Shown: positions 42,031-53,799, counted from the first letter of the stretch. The stretch is 64,000 nucleotides of DNA from Bubalus kerabau (GCF_029407905.1 NC_073629.1:49398801-49462800); one strand, 5' to 3'. The notes: generated by a model from the sequence alone, not told the origin. Translations and numbers: made by a program.

Positions 42031-42537
42031 CTGTTGAAATAAAAAGCTCTAGGATGATGAGAGCAGGTTTCAGGAAGAGGGTAGTAAGTTACCTAGATCA
42101 TAATGCAGTATTGACCAGAATGTTGGGTAAATAGTAAACATTTCAATGTGTTGTCAAAGATATACAGCCTGTAGTGTTGTGTACATATTAAGAAAAATAC
42201 CAATTCCTTTCCACCATTTTCTTATAAGATGTGATGAGCATCAGGGAGATATTTAGCTTTTGAGTGATCTTTTTGCTGTTGCAGGTACAGAAGTTATTTT
42301 CTGAGATATTGATATACAGCAATCCTCTTTTCAGTCCTGTTTTTCTCCTTTGCTTACCAGCTTCATTATAAGAGCCAAGAACCAAGTCATGGAAGCCTCA
42401 GTGATGAATAATAGGGGTCAGGTGATCTTGCTTGAAAAACCACTCATCACAAGAATAACACATCACTCTTTTCTGTTGACGATGGACATGAAGGGAAGGC
42501 TCCTTGGTGATAATGTTCACTGTGCCTAATTCTAGGA
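42031..42537. other. Gap without recognised feature
   Basis: Nothing supported. Confidence 0.4.
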
Positions 42538-42725
42538 AGTGAAAGTGAAGTCGCTCAGTCGTGTCCGACTCTTTGTGACACCATGGACTGTAGCCTACCA
42601 GGCTTCTCCATCCATGGGATTCTCTAGGCAAGAATAGTGGAGTGGGTTGCCATTTCCTTCTCCAGGGGATCTTCCCAACCCAGGGATTGAACCCAGGTCT
42701 CCTGCACTGCAGGCAGATGCTTATA
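42538..42725 (-). mobile_element. Bov-tA type SINE
   Basis: 'GTGAAGTCGCTCAGTCGTGTCCGACTC' to 'CTGCACTGCAGGCAGATGC'. Ends directly at a 10-bp stem hairpin (42726-42753). Confidence 0.9.
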
Positions 42726-42753
42726 AACTGAGTTTAATTATTAAAACTCAGTT
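42726..42753. repeat. 10-bp stem hairpin at the SINE edge
   Basis: AACTGAGTTT (42726-42735) and AAACTCAGTT (42744-42753) around AATTATTA. Confidence 0.8.
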
Positions 42754-43014
42754 GATTATATCTTTTCTGATACAGTCATGATGCATTATGGTATATTGAT
42801 CATAGTGTATTCTCCAATGCTTTTTCAAATAATTTATTATACCTTTGTAGAAAGTTTGATGTTTCCATCCTATTTTGAAAATAATGTGTCTTCCTTTACC
42901 AGAATAGGAACAGCCTCTAAGGGAAGGCAAGTGAAAGAGAAATACGCCATTTCTGCCTGAGTAGGTTGCTATTCTCAGCACATTTGGTGTAAATTAAGGA
43001 AATAGTGGCTGCTT

Positions 43015-43435
43015 ATGATGGTTAATTTTATGTGTCAACTTGGCTGAGCCATGGTGTCCAGATATGGGGTCAAATATTATTCTGGGTGTTTCCACGAGAG
43101 CATTTTTGGGTGAGATTAACATTTAAACTGGTTGATTCTGTGTAAAGCAGCCTGCCCTCCGTGATATGGATGAGCCTAATCTAATCAGTTGAAGACTTGA
43201 AGAGAACAAAATCTGACCTTCTCCAAGCACGAGTAAATGCCTGAGCTGATGGCCTTTGGTCTTGAACTGTAGCATTAGCTCTTTCTAGATTTCAGCCTGC
43301 TGGTCTAACCAGCAGATTTTGACCTTGCCATCTACCGTGATGATGTGAGCCAGTTCCTTAAAATAAACCTCGGTGAATAGATAGATACACACATTATATT
43401 GATTCTGTTTTTCTAGAGAACCCTAATGAATACAC
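43015..43435 (+). mobile_element. MLT2-like LTR (ERVL type), solo
   Basis: 'GATGGTTAATTTTATGTGTCAACTTGGC', 'GGTGAGATTAACATTTAAACTGG', 'GAGCCTAATCTAATCAGTTGAAGAC', 'GAGCCAGTTCCTTAAAATAAACC' and 'TCTGTTTTTCTAGAGAACCCTAATG' are the LTR's characteristic blocks in order. No internal viral sequence. Confidence 0.8.
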
Positions 43436-44589
43436 TGCTAGAACAAATGCTCCTACAAATTTCAATGGCTGAACACGGTAGAATTGATGTCTTGCTCAGG
43501 GAGCTGCTGAATGCCAGGGTTCCTTGTCAGGGGCCAATTTTCCACTATGTAGTGATTCAGAAACCCAGGATTCTTTCATCTTATGCTCCATTTTCCTCCG
43601 GGCCTCTGAGCCTCTCAGTCCTCTGTGTGCAGCCACCAGAAAGGAAAGTGAGAGCAGAAAAGGCACATCTTCTTAATCCCCTTGGCCAGATGAGACATAC
43701 ATTTGTCCACTAATTTTCCACTGCTGGATATTAATCATATGACTCCATCAGGAAGGGTGGTGGGGCTGGGAAATGTGGCCCTTGACTGGGAAGCCACTTC
43801 CCGACAGCCATTTTCCACTATCGAAAGGGAAGAAAGAATTTAGGAGCTACCGCAGTCTTCTTTGTGAACACTCCCTTTCTATTATATGTATTTTTAAGAA
43901 GACTTACTCCAGCTCGACTCTAAACCCTTTTGCGTTTTCTCTGGTGAATGTGTTTCCTTTTGCAATAATACAGAGCACCTCGTGTCAGTTTCCTGAGTAT
44001 TAGACCTCGCACCATTAGACCTTTCACAGATTTAAAATCTAACGAGGAAAACAAGGTTAAATAAAAGCAGAAAGCAGAGCATACTATTACATGTGCAATA
44101 AGCAGGTGAGAAGGGACGTACAATGGGTGTTCAGGGGAAGGAAAGACTCTTGGGCTGTTATGTTCAGCAAGAGCATTTATGGAAGATGTGTGTGCTTGCA
44201 CTGAAACATTAAACCTGAGTGGGATTTCAATGAGCAGAGGGAATGGTGAGGACATTTCAAGGAGGGTGGATGAGAAGCTTGAGCAAGAAAACAGAGGCAG
44301 AAATGAGAGAGTAATTTTTGAAGAATAGTCAAAAAAACAATCTGACATGAGAGCGTTCTAGGGAGAATATTGGTTTTTTTGTTAATAAAAAGGTAAATTA
44401 AATCTGGATTGTGCTTAAATTGAAGTAATATATAACTCATGGAGATCCTTAGAAGATTTTTGCATGAAAAAAAAAAACATTTCAGAAGAACAATGTAGTG
44501 GAAGTATTCAGGATGGTTTGGAGAGGAACACAGAGAAGCAAGAGATAAGAATCCTCACAACCCCTGATTGTACAGTCTGTGGTTGTCTC
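43436..44589. other. About 1.15 kb, partly old-repeat-like, no gene
   Basis: 43500-43820 has phrases ('GGGGCTGGGAAATGTGGCCC') seen in old mammalian repeats, family unknown. The rest is unassigned. Confidence 0.4.
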
Positions 44590-45070
44590 TGTACTAGTCA
44601 GAATGTTTTTAGTTGCATGCGAAAGAAGTTCAACTTAAACTAGCTTAAGCAAAAAGAGGGTTTTTTGGTTTGTATAAAAGAGAAATCTTGGCTGTATCTG
44701 TGTTAAGCATGGCTGGAATCCAGGAGCAAAAAGTGTATCATTAAAGTTCAGTCTTCCCATCCCTCACCCCTGCCTGACCCTGCTCTCACCCATTTCTACA
44801 CAATGAGCAACATGGCGTTGACTGCTCCCACCTCACATCTTTGACCCTCGGCAAGCCCAGCAGAAAGAGAGCGTCTTCCTAGACAGTGCCTGGGGGGCTG
44901 ACCTGGGGCAGATGCTTCTCATTCAGTCTTGGGTCCTATGTGCATCCCAGAACCGGTACTATGGTCACAGCAGGGAACCGCTCTGGCCAGTGCTGGACCA
45001 CGTGCCCCAGTGTAGAAAGATATGTATATTCGGGTGAGGGTCTGGACAGGCTCACCAGTCCCATCTGAAA
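44590..45070 (+). mobile_element. Dispersed mammalian repeat, family not assigned (copy 2)
   Basis: Relative of 5600-6060: 'AACTTAAACTAGCTTAAGCAAAAAGAGG' near the start and 'AAGCCCAGCAGAAAGAGAGCG' later. The family is not named; the two copies align block by block. Confidence 0.5.
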
Positions 45071-45268
45071 CATGCAAAAGGATCTATCGGGAGAAAGATT
45101 CTGTTATCAGAAGGAGAAAAGAGGGGTGCACTTCACTACCACCTCTAATGTCTTAAGTTTTCCCTTTTGCTTACATGTATTTTCTTTCTTAAACATTTGA
45201 ATGCCTCTTCATTGGCTGGATTCTGTTTCACTAGTTAGTATCTTCCATCTCATCTCCCTGTATCACCT

Positions 45269-45565
45269 ATGCTAGTACTGCTGCTGCTGCTGCTGCTAAG
45301 TCGCTTCAGTCGTGTCCGACTCTGTGCGACCCCATAGACGGCAGCCCACCAGGCTCCCCCTGGGATTCTCCAGGCAAGAACACTGGAGTGGGTTGCCATT
45401 TCCTTCTCCAATGCATGAAACTGAAAAGTGAAAGTGAAGTCGCTCAGTCGTGTCCGACTCTTAGCGACCCCATGGACTGCAGCCCACCAGGCTCCTCCAT
45501 CCATGGGATTTTCCAGGCAAGAGTACTGGAGTGGGGTGCCATTGCCTTCTCCGATGCTAGTACTG
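45269..45565 (-). mobile_element. Bov-A2 SINE (dimer) with 12-bp TSD and CTG run
   Basis: Body 45281-45553 consists of two Bov-A units joined by 'GAAACTGAAAAGTGAAAGTGAAG'. TSD ATGCTAGTACTG at 45269-45280 and 45554-45565. A (CTG)n stretch follows the left TSD. Confidence 0.95.
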
Positions 45566-45638
45566 AGCATATAGTAAATACTCAACTCTGAAATCTACTC
45601 CAGAAATATCTCACACTCATCCTTCTATTCTGCAATAG

Positions 45639-45767
45639 GAAATGGCAACCCACTCCAGTATTCTTGCCTGGAAAATCCCATGGACAGAGGAGCCTGAAAG
45701 GCTACAGTCCTTGGAGTTGCAAAGAGTCAGACATGACTTAGCAACTGAGTATGCACACACACATCTT
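45639..45767 (+). mobile_element. Bov-tA type SINE, 5' truncated
   Basis: Starts at 'GGAAATGGCAACCCACTCC' and ends 'CAGACATGACTTAGCAACTGAG' followed by a CA stretch. Confidence 0.9.
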
Positions 45768-45814
45768 TTCTATTCATGCTCCCCATCCTTATCCCGTGAG
45801 CGAGACCCTCTTGC

Positions 45815-45945
45815 TTCTTGCCTGGCTCATTGCAACAAACTCCCTACTGGGCTTTCTGCCTCTAATCTCTGGCCTTTTTAACTCCATATGTACAATCTAC
45901 CAGACTTATCATCCTAAAACACAGATCAGATTGTGATAGATGTTG
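45815..45945 (+). mobile_element. L2 LINE internal fragment
   Basis: 'GCCTGGCTCATTGCAACAAACTCCCTACTGG' then 'ATCCTAAAACACAGATCAGATTGTG' follows the L2 order. Confidence 0.55.
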
Positions 45946-45984
45946 ACATGGGACAAATTCTATAGTCCTTAATATGGCAGCGTG

Positions 45985-46510
45985 GTTGTTTGTTCAATGC
46001 CCACAAAGTCCTCCCATCCTAGTATGTATTTGCCATGTGACTTTGCTGCTTCTCCTGTTGAGAAGTGTAGCCCATTTTTTTGCCTCCTTGAATCTGGGTA
46101 GGCCTTGGGATTTCAGTTGACACACAAAATGCAGCAGATGCGACATGAGAGTTCTGAAGTTTAGGTCTAACATGCATGGCAGCTGCTGCTTGTTTGGAGC
46201 ATTGCCCTGAGATTCTGATGTGAGCGGGCCAGTCTAGCCTAATGGAAAATGAGAAGCCACATGGGAAAGAGCCGAGGCCCTCCAGCCAACAACCAGCACC
46301 GACATCAACGGCCAGACTTATGAGTGAGGCCACTTGGCTCTCCCAGCTGGTTCATTCTCTAGCTCTCTGCAGCCAGTGTCATGAGCCCAGGAGAAACAAT
46401 AGAGGATTACCCAGCAAGCCATAGAATTATGAGAAATAGTGAATCGTTGTTGTTTTAGGCCAGTTAAGTTTGTAGGCATTGTGCTATGCACAATGGGTAA
46501 CTGAAGCAGG
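45985..46510 (+). mobile_element. Old LTR-like (MaLR-type) repeat, tentative
   Basis: 'CCCTCCAGCCAACAACCAGCACC', 'TTATGAGTGAGGCCACTTGG', and the end 'TTGTTGTTTTAGGCCAGTTAAGTTTGTAGG...GGGTAACTGAAGCAGG'. Confidence 0.5.
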
Positions 46511-46789
46511 TAGAAACGTAAGGACTTGTTTGAAGGTGAGGAATACAGTGACTAGAATGACTCTCGTTAACTGAGGTTTAAAGAAATAGATAATGGTGCT
46601 AGCGAGGAGCACTGCGCGCTAATAGGAAGGCAAATGATTATAAATAGGACTTGCATCCTTCATTCAAGCAGCTGCTAAAATCTCACCTCCTTTATTAAAC
46701 TTTTCTGGAATAAATAAAATAGCATAAATTCTCAAGGGAAAAAAAAAAAGAAATAGATAATGAGTGCAGATGAGGGTGTAATGAGCATT

Positions 46790-47215
46790 GGCCTGTTATA
46801 CAAAGAGAAGTCAGAAAGAGAAAAACAAATATATATTAATACATGTATGTGGAATCTAGAAAAATGGTTCATACACACCTATTTGTAGGGCAGGAATAGA
46901 GATGCAGACGTTGAGAAAGGACCTGTGGACACAGTGGGGGAAGGAGAGGGTGGGATGAATTGAGTGACTAGCATTAACATATATATACTACCATGTGTGA
47001 AATGGACAGCTAGTGGGAAGCTTCTGTATAGCACAGGGAGCTCAACTAGGTGCTCTGTGATGACCTAGAGGAGTGGGATGAGAGGGAGGCTCAAGAGGGA
47101 GGGTATATATGTATGTATGTATGTACATACATATACATATAGCTGATTCACGTTGTACAGCAAGAACTAACACAACATTGTAAAGTAATTATCCCCCAAT
47201 TAAGAAAAAAAAGAG
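46790..47215 (+). mobile_element. L1 3' end (3' UTR)
   Basis: 'GTCAGAAAGAGAAAAACAAATATATATTAATACATGTATGTGGAATCTAG' to 'TAGCTGATTCACGTTGTACAGC' and 'AACACAACATTGTAAAGTAATTATCCCCC' plus A tail. A (TATG)n/(TACA)n palindromic patch lies at 47104-47141. Confidence 0.9.
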
Positions 47216-48590
47216 CCTTGGGAGTCATTGGGATATTTCAGCATGTCCAGATGTCCAGTTGGTAGGTGAATGCATGGGTCTGGGGCTGCCTGGATTGAGT
47301 CATCTTTTTCAGTAATTGGGAGTGGATTAAGTCACCCAGGACCACCCAATGAGTGAGAGGAGACAGAAGCCAAAGGTCAGAAGAGAAAACCTTGGGGAAC
47401 ACTGACTTTTAAGGCTGGGCAGAGGAAAGGAAGCCAAAAGAGGAGATAGTTTTTTTAACAGAGTTAAAAAGGGATAGACTATGTTTATGTACTTTACTTT
47501 TTTACTCTTCCTCTTTTTCTGTCTGATCAATAAGGAAAAAAAGAAAAATAATAGGAGTTAAGAGTCTACCTGGGATGGTAGTGGAAGGATGTCCCAAAGA
47601 CCTAATCAGTCATTCTCAGGATGCAAAGGACCCCTGGAAACACAACAGGTCAGTGGTCAGATGTCCCCTATCTCATTCCAGGGCACAGGGGAAATGCTCT
47701 GTGAAGTGGCATGGCAAACTGTGAGAAAAGCTATTAAACCATCTTGCTGCTCATGCTCCTCTTTCACCCAGACAGAGATCTAAGGAAAACCCAAACAGAT
47801 GCAAAGAAATATAGACAAACTTGCCACTTAGTCAACACCAAAGGAGGCAGAGATGTGTGCAGAGGCAGCCAAAGACAGACAGAAATCAAAATCTACAGAG
47901 CACAGACAACACAGAGAAGAAGAGACAAAGATATGTGGATATAGCAGAGGCTTGTTTCTTGAACTGTCCGACCTCTACTTCAACTCCGTATCCCTCTTAG
48001 ATACAACCTCAGTGTAGCTTTATGGAGACCGTCCTGTGGGAAACTCAATTATTCCACTTACGTTTCAGCTTATATAAGTATTCAATTACATATTTATGTC
48101 AAAGTCAAACACTCTCCATCCAAAACCCACCATAACAGTTTAAATTAACAGAGTTGCTGATACTCTTTACAATACATAGGTTATGTATGTGGGTGTTTAG
48201 TAATCACATATATCCTTCAAATTTAGCTATCTTGATTTAGTCCCCACATTTTACAGGGTTTTTTTGTTTGTTTGTTTGTTTACATTTTTGATGAGACTGC
48301 AGCATGCTGTCTTAACCAACTCTCTGCCTCTTAACCAAAGACTCAATGAACAAACACATACCAAGCACCCACTCTGTGAGGTTCTGTAGGACCCACACAG
48401 ATGTAGGCAGTTGTGCCCTAGTAGATCAACACTCATGAAAAGAAGACTTAACAGCATTTGCCAATTTTTAATTTTTGTAGTGGAAACACTCCCATTGTGG
48501 CTGATTTCAAGCTGCCAGAGGCATAACAACTGGCTGGCAAAAATCCTGAATATTTAGTTGCCTTGGAACAAACATTTAAGAATGAGTTGC
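47216..48590. other. About 1.4 kb without recognised repeat or gene
   Basis: A (GTTT)n run at about 48258-48283. Short ORFs at 47589-47944 are purine-rich and unconvincing. Confidence 0.45.
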
Positions 48591-48592
48591 AG

Positions 48593-48715
48593 GACTTCTT
48601 TGGAGAGCCAGTGGTTAGTACTATGAGCTTGCTTCCACTGCAGAGGGCACAGGTTCAATCCCTGGTCAGGGAACTAAGATCTCACATGCTGCAGCCAAAG
48701 GGGAAAAAAAAAAAG
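48593..48715 (+). mobile_element. CHR-type SINE
   Basis: 'AGGACTTCTTTGGAGAGCCAGTGGTTAG' to 'GGGAACTAAGATCTCACATGCTGCAGCC' plus A run. Confidence 0.9.
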
Positions 48716-48945
48716 AATGAGTTACCACATGGAGGAAGTCTGAGACACCTCAGATTTCAGCCAGTACCCACTGTCAGCTATGTGTGTGAAACCATGTTGG
48801 TCCTTCCAGCCCAGCTGACTCTCCAGCCAAAGTGCCCAGGTAAGACAAGAACCTTTCAGCCAACCCAAAGAAGCATGAGAAAGTATAAGTTGTTTCAAAC
48901 CACTAAGTTTTGAGATGCTATGTTATACAGCAGTAGCTACCAGCT
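48716..48945 (+). mobile_element. Old LTR-like end
   Basis: 'GGTCCTTCCAGCCCAGCTGACTCTCCAGCC' and 'AAACCACTAAGTTTTGAGATGC...CAGCAGTAGCTACC' follow the 3' part of a mammalian LTR. Confidence 0.5.
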
Positions 48946-49850
48946 ATGCATAAAGCACAGAGTGCATGGAAAGGGTTGGTCTATAGAGAAGTAAGTGCCT
49001 TTGTTTGCCTTCCAGTCTTTATCCTCAGCCCTATTCACAAGCTCTCTGGGAAGTTTCAGCCTCTCTCTTTGCTACACCAAGACTCTCTGGACCACCTGGT
49101 GCTGAACATAAGGGTGGGCAGCTCCAATGTTATAGCCCCTTTGGATATGCCACCAGTCCAGTGTTTAATCAGACAGGGCATTGGGCAAAGCAAAGATTCA
49201 TATTTACAAGCAGCCATCTTAGGAAGATGTGTTTCTGAAAATCAGGAGTGACAATTCCATGAAGTGAAAGACAGGCATGAGCAAGACCACTCCCAGGCAG
49301 ACTGAACATTTAAAACCTCTTCCTTGGTTTCAGTCTCCTCTGGATATTGACATTTCTTATCTGTCCCGCCATCAGTAACAAACTTTGACCAACTGTAACC
49401 GATGTGTTAAATATTGACTTGGTGCAGTAGTAAGGATCCACGATACATTTCTTCCAGGACACCACTTCCCATAGTGAGTATTTTAGAGGGCAGGTGCCTC
49501 TGTTTCTGCACACTTGCAGACTGGGCTCCTCGAAGGGACTTTGTCCTACTAAAGATTTCCAAAGACATGGCCTGTCACTTTGGCCTATGCACCATCATCA
49601 TGCATGAAACACTTGGTGACTCTAAAGAATCAGGAACCAGGACAATGAAAAAGCATCACCTCAAAGATTCAGTTTTCTAGAAAAAAGCAAGAAAATGATG
49701 ATCACAAAAGTCAAGATAGGGTTTCCTCCCAGGAGGAGGGAGAGAGTTAAAGATCAAGGAGGGGCACAGAGAGAAGGCTTCAGGTAATACCCGGTTTCTT
49801 TCTGGGTGCTTGAGTCACATGGCATTTTCTTCATAGCAGTTTTTAAAGTA
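48946..49850. other. About 0.9 kb without recognised repeat or gene
   Basis: Overlapping short ORFs (48946-49251, 49005-49238, 49414-49680) with no recognisable similarity. Confidence 0.4.
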
Positions 49851-49854
49851 TGTA

Positions 49855-50905
49855 TGTAATTTTTTTTTATTGAAGTAGAGATTATTTACAATATTGTGTT
49901 TATTTCAGATGTACAGCAAAGTCATTCAGATTCTTTTCCATTATAGGTTATTACAAGATCTTGAATATAATTCCCTGTGCTATATAATAGGTCCTTGTTT
50001 ATCTACTTTGTACATAGTAATGTGTATCTGTTAATCCACAAATCCTAATTTATCCACCTCTCCCTTTCCTCTTTGGTATCCATAAGTATTTTTTGAGTCT
50101 GTTTCTATTTTGCAAATAAGTTCATTTATATCCTTTTTTTTTAGATCCTATATATAAGTTATATCATATATTTGTCTTTCTCTGTCTGACTTACTTCACT
50201 TAATATGATAATCTCTAGGTCCATCCATGTTGCCTCAAATGACAAGATCTCATTCTTTTTAATGGCTGAGTAATATTCCATTGTATACATATACACATTT
50301 TCTTTATCCATTCATTCATCAGTAGACACTTAGGTTGCTTCCATGTCTTTGCTGTTACAAATAATGCTGCTGTGAATATTGGGGTGTCTGTGTCTTTTCT
50401 AATTAGAGTTTTCATCTTTTCTGGATATATGCCCAGGGGTGGATTGCTGAATCATGTGGTAACTCTAGTTTTTTAAGGAACCTCCATTCTGTTCTCCATA
50501 GTGGCTGCACCAGTTCACACTCCCACCAACTGTGTAGAAGGGTCCCCTTTTCTCCACACCCTCCCCAGCATTTATTATTTGTAGATTTTTTTTTTGATGA
50601 TAGCTGTTTTGACTGGTATGAGATGATACCTCACTATAGTTTTGATTTGCACTTCTTTAATAATTAGTGACACTGAGCATCTTTTAATGAGCCTTTTTGA
50701 CTATCTGTATCTCTTCTCTGGAGAAATTTCTATTTAGGTCTTCTGCCCATTTTTTGACTGGGTTGTTGACTGTTGTGATATTGAACTGTATGAACTGTTT
50801 GTATATTTTCAAAATTAATCCCTTGTCAGTTGCATCATTTGCAAATGTTTTCTTCCATTCTGCATATAATTTGTATACTCTTGTGAAAGTAGGTTTTATT
50901 TCACA
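49855..50905 (-). mobile_element. L1 3' half, reverse orientation
   Basis: From a T-rich tail through the 3' UTR ('GTTATTACAAGATCTTGAATATAATTCCCTG') into the ORF2 end, with minus-strand fragments such as KDTDTPIFTAALFVTAKTWKQPKC. Frames are broken, so an older copy. 'CCCTCCCCAGCATTTATTATTTG' lies near 50560. Confidence 0.95.
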
Positions 50906-51054
50906 GTAAGAAAAAAAATCAATTGAAAATTAATGCATTCTGCATTCTGACTTTTCTCACGTTGTCTGGGAATGTGTCAGAAATAAAGAATCCGGACCCC
51001 ATTTCAGAGCTACCAGACCTACTGGACCCCAGTGGTTTGTCTGCTCATTAAAGA

Positions 51055-51230
51055 TTGGGAAAGAGTGTCCAGGCTTAATCACTAATCCTGATGCATTGGG
51101 AAAGTCACTTTATCCTCGAGTCTTAGTTTCTAGTCAGCAAAATGGGTATAATAATATAGATGTGGCCTCCCTTCCAAGCTGCTGTGAGGAGGATGGGAGA
51201 TGATGTATGTGAAAGTACTTTGAAAAAACA
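51055..51230 (+). mobile_element. MIR SINE
   Basis: 'GGAAAGTCACTTTATCCTCGAGTCTTAGTTTC', 'GCAAAATGGGTATAATAATATAG', 'GCTGCTGTGAGGAGG'. Confidence 0.75.
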
Positions 51231-51237
51231 GTTAAGT

Positions 51238-51464
51238 ACCATATAAACGGGGCTTCCCAGGTGGTGCTAGTGGTAAAGAATCTGTCTACCAATGCAGGAG
51301 ATGCAAGAGATGCAGGTTTTAACCCTGGGTCAGGAAGACCCCTGGAGAAGAAAATGGCAATCCACTCCGTGGACAGAGAATTCCATGGACAGAGGAGCCA
51401 GGCGGGCTACACAGTTCACGGAATCGCTAAGAGTCAGACATGACTGAGCACACACCACATAAAC
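51238..51464 (+). mobile_element. Bov-tA type SINE with 11-bp TSD
   Basis: Body 51249-51453 between ACCATATAAAC (51238-51248) and ACCACATAAAC (51454-51464). Confidence 0.9.
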
Positions 51465-52380
51465 TAGGGCATGTTATCACCCTGGGGCAGTGCTCTGAAT
51501 GAATCAATTACAAAGAAGTGAACAGTTATCATTCCCTCAGTTTCATACTTTCTGAAATCTTTTCAGCTCTAACTTCCTAGCAGCATCATGCTTCTTGGTT
51601 CAGCTGCTAAGAACTTGTTTTCATCCCTGCCCTAGGACCCAGATGCAGGGTCCTCCTTGTCCTTTGCAACCTATCTAGGGCAAACGGCTTCTTTCAAAAG
51701 GCATCGGCATCACCAGTGTGACTTTCTGACAAATCAAACTGTACTGTGTAACAGCAGTGTTCTGGCCTCCCCTGGGTGGAAGCTGGGCTCCAGAGGAATC
51801 TGTGAGCAGCAGGTAGACAGGCCTCTGACACATCTTCCATTGTTCATGGCTCTTATTATTTATTTATTTATTTAGAATAAAAGCAGTAATCCTGTGCTCT
51901 GCATGTTGGAAATACTTAAGAAGTTATGATAAATATGTGCATTGTTTCATAAGATATAAGTTTTGAAGTTTCTTCTAAGCTTTGAAAAATATAAAAACAG
52001 TTCTAAAAGGTCTAAATAGGTAAAGAAAGTACCTATAGGTGTGACTGGCCCAGGTTTCTTGCACTGAGCTCCTTCTACTGAGTTTCAAGAATCAGCATGA
52101 TATTATTTTTAAGGATGAGGTTCATAAATGCTAGACATTCAGTTGTTCTGGTTAATCATTTGTTCATTTCAACATGTCTTTAAAGGCTAATCACACCAGG
52201 TTCTGTTCTTGGTTGTCTTTGTGATCTACCAGTACAACATGGGGAAATATAGATGTGTGTGTGTGTGTAAGTTTTTCGATGACCACATTAAAAGAAAGAA
52301 AGAGAAGATATGAAAGGGGTGTGGTAAAATTTTTAAGAACTCCCCCCAGAGCCCATGTTCCACTGTCAGACCCTCCTGGC
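51465..52380. other. About 0.9 kb without recognised gene
   Basis: Contains a short (TTTA)n at about 51855-51876 and (GT)n at about 52254-52267. Confidence 0.4.
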
Positions 52381-52384
52381 CAAT

Positions 52385-52550
52385 CCTAGCACTACCTGTT
52401 ATTAGTTGAGAGACTAGGTAAGTTATTTAACTCCACTTGGTCTAAATGTTCTCTTCTATACAGTAGGTTAGGTTTATTGTAAAATTTTTTAAATGACTTA
52501 AACCATGTGCCCAGTGTGTGATAAGGGCTCCATAAATGTCAGTTACATAA
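52385..52550 (+). mobile_element. MIR SINE
   Basis: 'GAGAGACTAGGTAAGTTATTTAACTCC', 'ATACAGTAGGTTAGG' and 'GTGTGTGATAAGGGCTCCATAAATG'. Confidence 0.75.
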
Positions 52551-52850
52551 TGATCAAAGAAAGGAACTAGAAGTTCAATTCAGGGGGAAAATACATCAAA
52601 CTTATTAATGTCATTGTCATGATTATCAATATTCTACTGATGATATTTGTGCAGAGAAGAGTTAAATTTAGCAGGCTCTTTTATTTTCAGACAAATTATA
52701 TTCAGAGACTGAGAAAGTCTTTACTAACTACTCATTTAACATAGGTTCATTGTGGGAACTGCAATAATTTCACAAGCCAAGAGCATACAGGATAATGTCT
52801 CTTAGAAGCCAATAAAGCAATAACATGTTCCAAACCACTGATAGATTAAT
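52551..52850. other. Gap without recognised feature
   Basis: AT-rich; nothing supported. Confidence 0.4.
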
Positions 52851-52877
52851 TACATTATTGTTCCAGGCAAGGGGGAG

Positions 52878-53300
52878 ATGAAAGGAATAAAATCCAAATT
52901 TAGCTGCGTTGTGCCTTTGTGTAAGCTGGTTTGGAAGAGTTGGCTTAACCAACCAGAAGCTAACTTCCAGCTGCTGGAGAAGCAGAAGGCCCATGTTTCT
53001 AGGAATGAAGGTGCCGGCATTGGCAGGCAAGATACTGTCCTTCAGGAGGCTGCTGCAAGGTTTTCACCACTTCTGGCAAAGAGTTGCCTTGCCCAGGCAG
53101 AGGCTAATGCCCCAGGATCTTCAGAGAGCTATTTAGATCAGCAAAGGGTAGCCTTGCCCAGACAGAGTGCTCTTGGTAAGTCCTCACCAACTCGGTGTTT
53201 AAGGCTGAAATGTGCCCTAGCCCGAGTGACTGCTCATGCATTCTTAGCCACAGGCCCCCAGCAGTGCCCGCCAGCAGTTGACCTACGGAATGCTCACTGA
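52878..53300 (+). other. Unexplained 140-codon open reading frame
   Basis: Opens at a real ATG with G at -3 and runs 140 codons to TGA. It is not recognised as any host protein or LINE protein. The composition is Ala/Leu/Gln/Ser-rich without transmembrane or obvious signal segments. Two related DNA blocks, 'AAGAGTTGCCTTGCCCAGGCAGAG' (about 53078) and 'AAGGGTAGCCTTGCCCAGACAGAG' (about 53143), make an internal repeat. A GT follows 'GCTCTTG' at 53177 and AG dinucleotides precede, so exonisation is imaginable. It may also be part of a retroviral or other repeat remnant. Confidence that it encodes a protein is low. Confidence 0.2.
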
Positions 53301-53404
53301 TGCCAACAGATGTTGATGACATCAAGATACAGCTTCCTCCATGTAAACAACTTTGCTCTTAGATCAAAACAAGCTCATTCTTAGATCAAAAACCAAGTAA
53401 GAGG

Positions 53405-53760
53405 ACTGGCAACAAGATGGAGGAGTAAGACTAGGAGATTGCCTGCTGCTGCTAAGTCGCTTCAGTCATGTCCAACTCTGTGTGACCCCAGAGACAGCAG
53501 CCCACCAGGCTCCCCCGTCCCTGGGATTCTCCAGGCAAGAACACTGGAGTGGGTTGCCATTGGAGGAGATTGCCTGCCTCCCCACAAATACATCAGAAAC
53601 TCATCAAAATATGGAACAACTCCAACACAGTAACTTCTAAAGGATAGCAGAAAACTCCAGAAAGGCAAGCTGACCTTTCTGGAATGAGAAATGAAACCAA
53701 TATTGTAAAGCAAATATCCTTCAATTTAAAAAAAAGAATTCCCAAAGGGGGGAAAAAAAG
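53405..53760 (+). mobile_element. L1 remnant: 5'-UTR-like start joined to 3' tail, split by a SINE
   Basis: 'GGCAACAAGATGGAGGAGTAAGAC' and 'CCCACAAATACATCAGAAACTCATC' resemble the L1 5' region. After about 130 bases it jumps to a 3'-end phrase 'ACCAATATTGTAAAGCAAATATCC' and an A run. A SINE lies between. Confidence 0.5.
53433..53577 (-). mobile_element. Bov-A type SINE monomer with 14-bp TSD
   Basis: Body 53447-53563, TSD AGGAGATTGCCTGC at 53433-53446 and 53564-53577, perfect. Confidence 0.95.
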
Positions 53761-53799
53761 TGAGTTTGAAATCATGTGAAACCAATACACAAGACTAAA

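Noticed and set aside
43015..43435. Intact endogenous retrovirus near the MLT2-like LTR
   Set aside because: Only a solo LTR is seen; no gag, pol or env remnants flank it.
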